From: Paulinella micropora
Lineage: Eukaryota > Cercozoa > Imbricatea > Euglyphida
Length of the DNA: 32,044 nucleotides
Assembly: GCA_009731375.1 (NCBI GenBank)
Contig: BJOX01000286.1
Coordinates: forward strand, 168,848 to 200,891
Direction: 5' to 3'
Shown here piece by piece: positions 18,789-28,649 of the stretch. Made by a program: the position numbers and the translations under genes. Each line of letters opens with the position of its first letter. Within the stretch, counting starts at the first letter, position 1. The notes under the pieces are model-generated. The model searched no databases and was not told the origin of the DNA. It saw only the letters and a list, made by a program, of their open reading frames with translations.

Positions 18789-21225
18789 TTAACCCTGGCG
18801 GGAAGCTGTCGACGGAGTCGAGTCAGTGTCAAAATTCCCACCGAAGCGTGCCATCCAGGTTCTTGCCCTGACTGTGCGTGCAGAGCTGCGTAAGGGCGGA
18901 CGAAGGGATTGCTGGCTAGCAACTGCTTCCGACTCAGCGTCGGCGGCAGAGCCCTCCCAGTCATCTGAAGTGTTATCATCGTCACTGTCTGAGGTACACT
19001 GGGAATCGCTGTGCGCCATTTAGTCTGTTTCATCTCCATCTTCAGCTGCGTCCAGCTCTGCTTCCCCTCGACGCCTGCGCCTTGGCCGCGGCAGCATTCT
19101 GGGACTCCTCGCCATTGAACCTTCTACAGAGCCGTCCCCGGCCTTTGCATCTGCCGCAGACATTGCTGAATCTCTTCTCTGCAAACTTGCCTGTGACAAT
19201 TCCTGCTCGTCTTGCGATGCCTGTAGCTCCCTGTTCCCTTGCGAGTCTGCCTCCTGGGAATCTTGGAGTGGATCATCCACGACTCCTTCCTCAATCGCTG
19301 CGCGAACAGTGACAAGCCAGTTCAAAACCGAAAGGCGCTTGCAGCGCTGGACGTTTCTGTCGAAGTGAGGAAGAACATCATTCTTGACTTGCAACTTGAT
19401 CTCGAATGGACAAGCCTGTTCTTCATGTCACCCTTGGAATCCCAGTCTTCAGCTGCGCCAACAGGGTACATTCTCGCAGTTCCACCTTTAATGCTTGCTA
19501 CAAGCTCCAGTAAAAAATTGTACGCCGCTCTGAACCCCGGGGCTCAATCTTCTGTCAGTCCTGGTTACGGGAGCTTTTGCCCAGGTTTTCACGACTGTGA
19601 GTCAGCAACAACAGCGTTTTCTGCACATGTTGAAGATCAAACCGCATGGGGTCGCTCAAAAAATGCCTCGCAACGCTGCTGAGATTCGCTTCACATTTTT
19701 CTTCAGAGAACATCCTGGGGTCATGCTGAAACGCTCGCCAAGCTGGGTGGTTCACACTTCGCCAGTAGTTCAACAGAAGCAGGTGCAACGTCAGGACATG
19801 TGTGTACTCGTTGGCTTTGAAGTGCAACAACACATGCAAAGCTCTGTGCAAGTACACCCAGATTTGTTTGGGCATGTTTTCACGAATGACGCAACCCAGG
19901 TCCTGGGCCTGTACAACAACAACAACAACAACAACAACAAGAACAACAAAACTGCATTTGTCAACAGCGGAGCTGAGCAAAAGACTTACCACGGGCATGA
20001 ACCACTCAGACAACGTCAAAAGACTTCGGAGTGCTGTTCTGGCTTCTTCAGGAAGGACCGCGTTGTCAGAGCTGTCCTGAATGTCCTTTCTCACGTGAGG
20101 GTAAGCCAGTCGCAGGTAAGCCATGATTGCAGTGATTGCCTTCAGACGGGGCTTGATGCGGAATTTTTTGTCAGGAAACAGTGCATGCCAAAAAGGGCCG
20201 AACACTTGGCGCTTGAACTCACGCCAAATCAAAATGCACAAGAACTTGTGCACATGCCAGTGCCCGAGAAACACACACATCCAGGACTTCAGGTGAGTAA
20301 AGCCTCCGCTCAAGTCCAACATTGCCTGCAAAAACCACACACACACACACAAAAGCTGTTCTTGCACGACTTCGACACAACTTTAAAAAACACACCTTGA
20401 GAATTCTTTTGTAAATGTTGGAATCGACCGTGTAGAGTTTGTAACGGGGCTCTTCTTCCTGTCTTTGATCCGCTTCAAGTTTTTGCAACAAACGAATCAA
20501 AGCATCATTGGATGCGATGTTTCGGTCTTCCAACCGCACACCGAAGAAAACAGTCCCCTTGTTCTCAGGGTCGTTGTCTGTGGAAAGACTGACGGGCAAC
20601 CTGAGCGGAATTCTGCTTGATTCCTTGGAGGCAGAGTGTTGAAAAAATTGCAAAAAGTCAGGATTGTTTGTTTGCAACTCGTGCATCCTACTTCGTGTAA
20701 GCTTCGTCAAAGCCTGCTGAAAAAGATCATCTGGAATTGCGTTTCTCTTGCAGTCATTCCACATTAAGCTGGAAGGCTGCAACCGCTGCGACTGAATTAA
20801 ACCCACAACCGTCCAAAGTCCGTTGTTGTACGGGCCCGCTCCCAAATTGGGAACACCAACATTGCGAAACTTCAGACTCGTTGCAAAGTTGTCGAACCAA
20901 GTAGACCAGATCACGTCAGTACGGGCTTCGTTTTGCCTAGCACAGCAACATGTTTACAGGTGCAGTGATGCTGGTTTACTCAGATGTTTGTGTTTAAGTG
21001 CTGAGGGAAGTTTTAAAAAAGGATACCTCGAAAAAACAGTGCACACCTTAAAATTTTTTCTTGACATTTGCATGCTATACTGAAATCACCCTGACATCTG
21101 TCTTTACTGTTTCTGAACTAGCATCTTCATGCACATCATGAGTTGTTTCAACATGTTTCATGCCACTTTTGAAAGAAACCAAACACACCACGATTCACGA
21201 CAACCAAACTGTTCGGTTCAGACAG

Positions 21226-21432
21226 GTCTGGTTCATCTGCAGTTGGCACTTTTATGTATAAAAGTTCCATGTTCGGATCGGCTCGGCTGCCTTTTTCACG
21301 TTTTTTTCGGTTTTCTAATTGGGGTCCACTTTTTACGCCCGAGCCGAATTTCACTCACCACTTTTATGCATAAATGGATTGACCGGTTCCAGTACCTGGT
21401 TGGTGCCACCTGAATCTTTTTTTGAACTGCAG
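21226..21432 (+). repeat. introner-like unit, copy A (inside an intron of the minus-strand gene)
   Basis: Runs from GTCTGG to GCAG and is roughly 90% or more identical to 23354-23557, which is an exact GT-AG intron of the plus-strand gene. Both carry two copies of the palindrome at equal positions (here 21248-21265 and 21360-21375) and the same GTGCCACCTGAAT plus T-run near the end. Here it lies antisense within the 800-bp first intron of the opposite gene. Confidence 0.8.
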
Positions 21433-21479
21433 ACGTTTTAAAATTGAACTGTTCCAAAATTGCCTTTTCACACTTTGAG

Positions 21480-21496
21480 CTTTCATGCACAAAAGT
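21480..21496. repeat. degenerate palindrome copy
   Basis: CTTTCATGCACAAAAGT, a diverged copy within the same intron as introner-like copy A. Confidence 0.55.
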
Positions 21497-22353
21497 CCCA
21501 TGTCCGGTTTGGCCATGCCAACTTTTTCAGGCTCGTTCGGTTTTGTGTGAAATTGTCTACCCTTCCACTGAAAACATTTCGTTAACAGTGTAAAACACAG
21601 TTGGTGTCTGGTGACTTATGGAAAACCCCTCACGAAATGATCTTGAAGCAAAGACTGTGAAGGCAACAATTTCGATGTGTGACAAAAATGTGTTTGACAA
21701 AGTGTAGAATGGTTTTTGTGTGTGAGTTCACGCCTTGCTTACCTGATTCTTTCCATCACAGTTTCAAGTCGTTTGCTTCTGTGAAGATCAAAGCTTCGCA
21801 AAGGAAGAATTCTTCCTGCAGAAGAGAGAACATCGATCCCTTCTCTGCTGAGACCACGATGTTTTAGTTCGAGGCACAGATCCACCTCCCATTGCGTAAA
21901 ACGCCGTCCTTGTTGAAACACCGTGAAAACAAAGAACGAAGCAAACAAGTGTTTCCCTTCTGCGATCAGATGCCTTTCCTGTGTTTCCTCCAACTTCCGA
22001 GTACCCCTGGGATTGACGCCATCTTTTTCCAGTAGCGATGAAGTCGGTCTGGAGCAAACGTTTTCAGCCAGGCCTCGAATCCAAACCCCAGAAAGTCGCC
22101 TGTCCAAACCATGTTTTTCATTTCAAGATTGCTCAACAAAGGTTTGGGTACTGTACTTGTAGAACTTTTGCGCAGTTTTAGGTCGCCTTGGACGATCTCG
22201 TCGTGTGGAGGTCGATGTGGCTGGCCCTCAAACTGTTGTGCGAGGTCTTGAAATGAGATCTCAGTGTGGAAAGGTATTAATCGCGCTTAAGGATCTGAAA
22301 AACATGCATTTCAGAGGTCATGAAAAGCTGTCTAAGTCCAGTTTGAACATGAG

Positions 22354-22458
22354 ACTTTTATGCATAAAAGACTTAAATTGCTTTTTCAGCTCTGATTTAA
22401 AAAAAAAATGAAAAAACCGGTTTGGGCTAAGTTGAATGTGAGACTTTTATGCATAAAC
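22354..22458. repeat. two palindrome copies in one intron
   Basis: ACTTTTATGCATAAAAG (22354-22370) and ACTTTTATGCATAAAC (22443-22458), both preceded by GAG or GAG-like AT-poor sequence, lie in the intron 22274-22758 of the methyltransferase gene. They may be remnants of a two-palindrome unit like that at 23354. Confidence 0.75.
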
Positions 22459-23353
22459 GCTAATCCGGGCGGGTCCAAAAGGGACAGCCAGTGCCACCAG
22501 TGCCTCAAAACTGTTTTGGGCTATTCATTTTTGAAGTTGTTCGTCCGGAAATGCCTCTTTGGGCCAATCCGAACCGTACTTCAAATTTGGAATCCCGCGG
22601 CCCACGATTATGATTTAGCAAAAAAAAACACTGTTTTTGGCTCAGGACAATTTTTTTTCTTGAGAGCAAAAAGTCCCTTTCGGCCTTTTCTCAACCACCC
22701 TCTGTTTTTCTCAACAGCCCAACACTGCTTTGCGACAATGACCACCAAAAAAGTTTAGTCAGGAAAGGACGCTCGGTGCTGGTGGATCGACCAAGACTGT
22801 GAGCTGATTGTCCTACCTGCTCTTTTGCCAGAGTGTGAGACAAACATTCAGCCTACTTTTTCTGGAGTGGTCAGCAAGCTTGGTTCCACTAAAGGTGCAA
22901 CAGGTCGAGTGTGGCTCGTTTCTGCTTTCAACGAAGACAAGAAGCAAACCATCATCTTTCATTTGGAGGAGCGATGGTGTTTGCATTCGGGCAACACACA
23001 AGAATTGCCACAGCAAGTGGCCTGGGAACCTTCGTTGCGTCGCATCTTTGAAGAGGGCGTGACCACCAGTGCACCTACAACTCAAAAACCATTTCCCTTT
23101 CGTTCTCTAGTTCTCTCCCTGTCGTTGTTCCCTTCTGTGTGTGCTTTCTGTTTGTTTGTTTCAATGTTTGATGTCTTTGTGTGTGTTGCTGAGTTTGAAT
23201 TCGTCCCCTGCCCTCCTTTCCTACGTTGTTTAAGGGTTTTTTTTCGATTATTATTTACATGTGGCAACTGTAGGCAAGCTCAACAAGAGGCTTAAAGAGT
23301 TGCTGAGAGCCCAGGCTGAGGAGGCTGCCAAAGTGGCTCCCACTGAGAATGAG

Positions 23354-23557
23354 GTCTGGACCATTTGCAGCTGGCACTTTTATGCATAAAGGTTCCATGT
23401 TCGGATCGGCTCGGCTGCCTTTTTCACGTTTTTTTCGGTTTTCCAATTGGGGTCCACCTTTTACGCCGAGCCGAATTTCACTCACCACTTTTATGCATAA
23501 ATGGATTGACCGGTTCCAATGCCTGGTTGGTGCCACCTGAATTTTTTTTTTTCGCAG
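23354..23557 (+). repeat. introner-like unit, copy B (exact intron)
   Basis: The repeat fills the intron between codons AAT-GAG and GCA-ACT: GTCTGG at the donor, T-run plus CGCAG at the acceptor. Palindromes lie at 23376-23393 and 23487-23502. Intron ends coinciding with repeat ends is the signature of introners, which create new introns when they insert. Confidence 0.8.
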
Positions 23558-24008
23558 GCAACTGGAGACGAAGAAATAATCCACCAAGCCCTTTGGCTAA
23601 CACTCAATCCGAAGAGTCAGCGTTTGCAGCTGAAGCAACACTTGCTGGCAAGGATGGAAAAGACAAGGGCAAGGCTGAATTGGAGGAGGACAAGGAAAAA
23701 GAGCAAAAAAACTGAACCCGAGGGACAAGAAGAAGACGACGAGGATGAAGATGAAACAACCGCCCTGTCTCGCACACTGTCTGCGCAAAAGAAGAAAAAG
23801 AAAACGCGTCCTTCGTTCAGTCAAATGGAGACCCAGGAGAATGAACCTGGAGATGACGACGGTTAAGAGCAGTCTCTGGCCTCAGGTTCGGGTCAGAAAA
23901 AGAAAATTCTGCCCAAGTCCACACCAGTGAGACACCCTGTTCAGAAGGCTCCTGTTTCTGCTTCAAGGAGATCAAGCCCATCAGGAAGCTCTGTGTCAAT
24001 CCCTTCCA

Positions 24009-24059
24009 GTGGAACCAGTCTTATGACTTTTATGCATAAAAGTATCATGTGTTGTTCAG
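24009..24059 (+). repeat. 51-nt intron built around the palindrome
   Basis: GTGGAACCAG...TTGTTCAG with the perfect palindrome at 24026-24043 occupying over a third of it. Its length is a multiple of three and it has no stop, so retention would not break the frame; splicing here is inferred from phase and the acceptor. Confidence 0.55.
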
Positions 24060-25363
24060 AAACGAGGACCTTGTTCCAGGCAGCAACCCAAGACATCTCT
24101 TCGCTCTCGTACGACAACGTTGAAGTTCTGCCAGACGAGATCGCGGGTGCTCCGCACAAAGGAGTCATCGACCGTTCGCTGGACCAACACCATGTTGGCG
24201 AACTCATGAACAATTTCTACACGAGTGGAAAACCCAACGACAAGATCGAGTGGGTGGGTTGGCTGCAGGACACCAAGGACAAGGTTACCTTTGAAAAAGA
24301 TTTGTCTTGGACAACGAGGACAACGACTTGATGGAGCCTCCTGCTTTCTGCGACCGAGACACTGTCAATGAATGGACGAAAAAGTGGAAAGCTGCGGGCC
24401 TCATCGACGGCAAGGGTGGCAAACTGGACTGGAACAACATTCCGTTGGACAAGCGTACGGAGCTGCAAACGTTTCTGAGGGACAAGATGAAGGAAGGCAA
24501 ACTGCGCATGGAGGCGTTCGTGGGCCTTCACACCTCCAACGCAATTCAGCGCTTGCATCGAATCCACCCCACGCAGCCGTTGTGGCAAGTCATCAAGATG
24601 TCGAAGCTTCGATTGTCGTGAGATGGAACGAGAAAGGTCGGCGTGCAGTGAGTCTGTTGGGTGCCTACGAGAATCGCGTGGCGCAGACGCAACGCAAGAA
24701 CACGTTTGGGGAGAACGCCATCGCCGCCCACAACCAAGGCTACCTTGCGATTTTGCGCCTCAAGGATCAATCTCCCAAGTCAATTCAAACGTTTTTGGGC
24801 TTGGAAGCAGGAGTTTGCTCTTTCCCGCAAGATCAACCAAGCTACCTTCAATTCGATGTGGACGTACGTGTCGTCTCACACAGGCGATCTTTGGAAGGTG
24901 TGGAAGCAGCTTCTTTCCCGCCATGGAATTCGCGAAGACATGGACAAGGCCATCATCGACAGCATCAACGAACTGCACTGGATTCGAAAGGACAAGTCTG
25001 GCCTGTTGAAGGAAATGCAAGCTCTTGTGAAAAGGCTCTCTGAGTGCAAGTTGAAGCAGGTCAACAGCATCATGAAGGAGTTTTTCATCAATCAGAAGAA
25101 GTACTGCTGCTACCACAAGTTGAAAGAGGACAAGGTTGCCCTGGCCCAGTCCATGAACATGTTTCAACTCGAGGGAGTTCTCATCAATGAGACTTGGGAG
25201 GAACTCGACGGAACTTTGCATCTTGGTTCCGCAATTGAACACTGAAACTGCGCGCAGGACCATGATGGCAACTGTCAATTTCCTGTACAAGTCGGCCGTC
25301 AAGGCCCGCAAGATTCCTGAAGCGCTCAGGAAGCAAGTGCTCGTCTGGTTCGAAGTGGCAAAA

Positions 25364-25470
25364 GTGCGTTTGAAGACGGGAAAAAGAGGCCAACCCAGAA
25401 GCCCTTCAGGTCTAGTCATCACCTTGTACTTTTATGCATAAAAGTGTCATGTTTGGTTTTGCCTGTGCAG
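25364..25470 (+). repeat. intron with perfect palindrome
   Basis: GT-AG intron (donor GTGCGT, acceptor TGTGCAG) just upstream of the methyltransferase domain. It carries the perfect 18-bp palindrome at 25428-25445, followed by GTCATG. Confidence 0.7.
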
Positions 25471-25534
25471 GCTGAAACGGAGTTGGAAATTGGCAACGCA
25501 AAAATCATGATGGGCGACATGTTCAAGATGGCAA

Positions 25535-25673
25535 GTATTCTTCCAGCTAACTCTGCATTTGGTCGCCTAGCCTTTTCCGCAGTCATGACTTTTATGCATA
25601 AAAGTGTCACATTCAGTTCTCGCTAGTCCTGGCCTTTCAAGTTTTTTCTGGTTTTTTTTTGTTGTGTTTGCAG
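25535..25673 (+). repeat. intron with perfect palindrome inside the methyltransferase domain
   Basis: GT-AG intron (donor GTATTC, acceptor TTTGCAG) splitting the methyltransferase just before LYADLPHNI. The palindrome at 25588-25605 is flanked by CATG and GTCAC, so the symmetry extends beyond 18 bp. Confidence 0.7.
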
Positions 25674-26724
25674 ACTGCCTGTACGCGGACTTGCCGCACA
25701 ACATTTCGGAATTAGTGCATGATCAGGAGGAGTTCAACGAGGAGAAAGTGAAGACCTTGCTCAACGCATTCAGTGTCGTTGGTAACTCTGAGAAGAGGGC
25801 TGTTGTCTTCCACTGCCACCCTTCACAGTACAACATGCTGGTGGAGGCTCTTTCAGTGACTGAGTACCAGACGATTGAAACGGTGTACTGGTACAAAAAG
25901 AATCACAACTACGTGGGAGATGTCCAGAAGTGGATCAAGGCTGTGGAGACGATGTTGGTGGCCTTCAACCCGAAGCAAGCCTCCTTCACCCTCAACCTCG
26001 ACCCGAACCCCATCAACCGTCACAACCTCTTCGTCGTCGAGGTACCGGTCAAGAAACAGCGCCATTCCTCCGACGGAGCACGCGTGAACGTCTTCGAAAA
26101 GCCGACGGAGCTGTCGAAGCAGATTTTGTCAACCATTCTTCCGCCTCTGAGTAATGTTCTTGTTGCCTGCATGGGTTCGGGTTCAGAGGTAATCGGAGCT
26201 TTGGAGGCCGACATGCGAGTTACTGGAATCGACATCGATGCAAAGCAGGTTGAATTCGCGAAGGCTCGTGTCAAGGCGTTCGTGAACCCGGGCACCAAGA
26301 AGGGCAAGAGAAAAAGGCTACCGCTGACGACGAAGTTGAGGACGACGACGAGGTGGTGGAGGAAACTGACCCAGGCAAAGTCGACAAAGTTCTTGCAAAA
26401 AAGTGGCACGTTGGCGGAAGTGACAAGGGCGCGACCAAGGCGACCTGTTTCACTTGCAAGCAAACCATGGACCTCGAAGAAGATGTTGTGCACTGCGAAT
26501 AGGACAACCACTACCTGCATGGACCGTTGTACGTGCCCAGTTCGTTGTCTTCCTGAGGTACCGCACCTCCGTGTTCGATCGTTTGCTTCGACTCCGTTCT
26601 CAACGGCTGTGTCAAAAATGACAGCTTCTCCATTCATGGGCACTTCTGCAACGACGCGTGCCACACCAAGTGGCACAACAATCAGGCTGCACTTCTTGCC
26701 CCTACTCAGCAGGCTTCGGAGTAA

Positions 26725-27085
26725 CTTTTCAGGGTGTTTCGCGGGATTCAATCCCACTTATGCATAAAAGTGAGCATGGTTGGAAATGATTAAATTGAAC
26801 TTTTTTACTCTAGTTTGTTTTTTGTACATGTTTAAACCGGCACCCGGCGCACCCGGCCCCTCATCCTTTCATTCCGACCTCTGTGTGAGTGGTTTGGGCT
26901 GCCCACATGTGTGACTTTTATGCATGAAAGTGCTACTTGGAGCAATTCCAAACCTTTCATGGCTTGCAATTGTATCCAACTGCTCAAACGTTAACCTACT
27001 TTGCGCCACCCTTGTTCTTGTGGTCACCGGTTTTTCTAGGCTTTTCTGCTAGCGATTACATATATTTTTGCATGTAAAAACATGC
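26725..27085. other. right subterminal region of the element
   Basis: No gene. It holds palindrome copies at 26756-26771 and 26914-26931, and from about 27041 sequence that is imperfectly inverted relative to the left end. Confidence 0.6.
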
Positions 27086-27113
27086 ATTTTAGTGGTACTT
27101 CTGCGTGACCAAG
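27086..27113 (-). repeat. right terminal inverted repeat
   Basis: Exact reverse complement of 6330-6357. It is followed by TAGCT and then TAGCTA-rich palindromic sequence. Confidence 0.8.
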
Positions 27114-27129
27114 TAGCTATAGCTAGCTA

Positions 27130-28622
27130 TATCGCGAGCTAGCTATATATCACTACACGTACGGAATACCATCACTAACTTTTTTTAGTGATGAGCACTA
27201 CACTTTTTTAGTGATGAGCACAAAAAAAAGTTAGTGCTGGATCACTTAAAAGAAGACAAAAATTGTGTTAGTGATCATCACTACGGCCTCCGGTATCCTG
27301 AATGTAGTGATTTCAATGCCATCACTACGCTTGACCCTAGATTCTCCCTCATCACTTACCGAGGTAGTGATGAGCACTACCTGAAAATGGAAGTGTTTCC
27401 GGTTTTAACCGTCGACCGTTAAGCAAAAATTAGTGATTTTAGTGATGAGCACTTAATAAGTGATCATCGCAAAAAAGTGAGTGCACATCACTAAATATTT
27501 AGTGACTGTCACTAGCAAGCACTGCTAGAACTCGATTTGTAAAAATTAAAAAAAAATTAGTGATGGTCACTAAAAAAATGTAGTGATGATAACTAGAATC
27601 ACTACAATTTTTGGAATTATGCATCAGTAAAAATCTAGTGATGATCAATAACAAATTAGTGACGGTCACTAGCAACAGTTTCTTAATGTATCTTGCCGGT
27701 GTCTGTAGTGATCGTCACTACAATATGAGTGTCCATCACTACAACATGAGTGCCCATCACTTGCTCGTCACTGAATGGTACTGAGGAAGCAAAAATTTTA
27801 ATAAATCGACGAAACGTAGTGCCGATCACTTCAAAAGATAGCGCAGATAACTAAATAAATTAGTTCAAACAAAAAAGTTGGTAGTGATGATCACTACATT
27901 TTCGTAGTGCTCATCACTAAGCATGTAATGATAGGTAGTGATGAGCACTACAGTGGTGTGGTGATCGTCACTAACAAAAGGTAGTGATGGTCACTACACC
28001 ATCGTAGTGCTTATCACTGCATCCTGTTAGTGATGATCACTACAAATGTAGTGCTCATCACTACTGGTGTAGTGCTCATCACTACATCCTGTTAGTGATA
28101 ATCACTACACAAATGTAGTGCTCATCACTAACCGGATGTAGTGATGAGCACTAACTGTTATTAGTGATGATCACTAAATATGTAGTACCCGTCACTAACT
28201 GTTGTTAGTGATGACTACTAAACACCTTTAGTGCCCGTCACTACTCTTGGGAGTGATGGGAACTACATTTATTTAGTTCTCATCACTATACTTGGCTGGT
28301 AGCAGTGATTTTACTTGTAGTGAGCCATCGCCACAATAATTACTTAAGTGACCGTCAGTACAGTCATAGTACTCATCACTACACAAAAATTAGTGATTAC
28401 AACTACACGCTTAGTGATGATCACTAATTACTGTGTAGTGGCTATCACTGGTTAGTGATGATCACTACATTTTAGTGACTTCCCGATAGCCGAAAGCAAA
28501 AAACCTTAGGCCGAAAGCAAAAACCCTAAGGTTTTTTGCTTTCGGCTATCAGTAAGTCACTAAAAATGTAGTGATCATCACTAATCACGTAGTGATAGCC
28601 ACTACACAGTAATTAGTGATCA
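27130..28622. repeat. dense array of 15-bp palindromes TAGTG-N5-CACTA
   Basis: About 45 units by eye, such as TAGTGATGATCACTA, TAGTGATGAGCACTA, TAGTGCTCATCACTA and TAGTGATCGTCACTA. The arms are conserved while the five central bases and the spacers vary in sequence and length, so it is not an ordinary tandem satellite. Frames through it are chance. The array starts about 30 bp outside the right inverted repeat. Confidence 0.85.
28418..28622. repeat. long hairpin (about 95-bp arms, 14-nt loop)
   Basis: Arms 28418-28510 and 28525-28622 are inverted copies with few mismatches. Each arm contains array palindromes on its outer side and GATAGCCGAAAGC...CCTTAGG on the inner side. The loop repeats CCGAAAGCAAAAAC from the left arm. 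It marks the right edge of the palindrome array. Confidence 0.85.
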
Positions 28623-28649
28623 AAGAAACCTGTCAACCTGTCCTGGCGA

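Larger units (their letters stand above)
18789..22112 (-). pseudogene. multi-exon gene of the DNA element, possible transposase (decayed)
   Basis: Exons (minus): 22112-21743, 20936-20396, 20325-19990, 19908-about 19569, about 19415-18789. The first donors (CAG|GTAAGC, AAG|GTGTGT, GTG|GTAAGT) and TGCAG- or CTAG-type acceptors join in phase, so this is real coding sequence. Recognisable stretches include EVDLCLELKHRGLSREGID, WFDNFATSLKF, DLSGGFTHLKSWMCVFLGHW and YLRLAYPHVRKDI; the tail is Arg-rich then acidic (SDSDDDNTSDDWEG). No family is certain; the layout faintly recalls transposon-associated DUF6589 proteins. Damage: a frameshift in exon 1 (about 22000), another near 19400, and an in-frame TAA at 19020-19022 after which the acidic tail continues. 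It is divergent from the methyltransferase gene. The first intron carries an intron-like unit. Confidence 0.5.
22176..26724 (+). pseudogene. multi-exon gene with C-terminal beta-class DNA amino-methyltransferase and Cys-rich module (decayed)
   Basis: Exons 22176-22273, 22759-23068, 23274-23353, 23558-24008, 24060-25363, 25471-25534 and 25674-26724 join in phase through six GT-AG introns; the true start was not found. After a long unrecognised region rich in Lys and Trp, the last exons read GDMFKM, LYADLPHNI (position of catalytic motif IV, normally DPPY), a middle region, then VACMGSGSEVIGALEADMRV followed by TGIDIDAKQVEFAKAR (SAM-binding motif I). Motif IV before motif I is the beta-class N6-adenine/N4-cytosine order. 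A Cys/His-rich tail follows (CFTCKQTM, HFCNDACHTKWH), probably zinc-binding. Damage: TAA at 23864, TAG near 26500, and frameshifts near 24298, 24600, 24790, 25205 and 26310. DLPH may impair catalysis. The target base cannot be told from sequence. Confidence 0.55.
6330..27113. mobile_element. large composite TIR-bounded element (candidate DNA transposon with nested retrotransposon)
   Basis: The ends are a perfect 28-bp inverted repeat. Imperfect inverted similarity (for example ATATGAAATC..AGTAGAAAAGC on the left) extends it to about 6397 and 27041. TAGCT directly abuts both ends (6325-6329, 27114-27118), a possible 5-bp target duplication, although the flanks are TAGCTA-rich. A dispersed palindrome occurs 15 times in the window and only inside these limits, the outermost copies about 75 and 180 bp from the ends. 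Two divergent spliced genes fill the right half. Removing the nested Gypsy element leaves roughly 9 kb. Seen: ends, palindromes, genes. Inferred: that it moved as a unit. Confidence 0.55.

Noticed and set aside
19597-20400. A 267-codon plus-strand frame
   Set aside because: It is the antisense shadow of spliced exons of the minus-strand gene, passes through its introns and includes an AAC repeat.
18789-26724. A ciliate-type code with TAA/TAG as Gln
   Set aside because: The genes also carry frameshifts, and the clean gag and pol frames use CAA/CAG with no internal TAA or TAG.
27234-27422. A 62-codon frame within the palindrome array
   Set aside because: Its codons follow the repeat units, with no start context or family resemblance.
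27130-28622. CRISPR-like alternation of short repeats and spacers
   Set aside because: Units are 15 bp, vary in the centre, have irregular spacers from 0 to over 60 bp, and the setting is eukaryotic with no cas genes.
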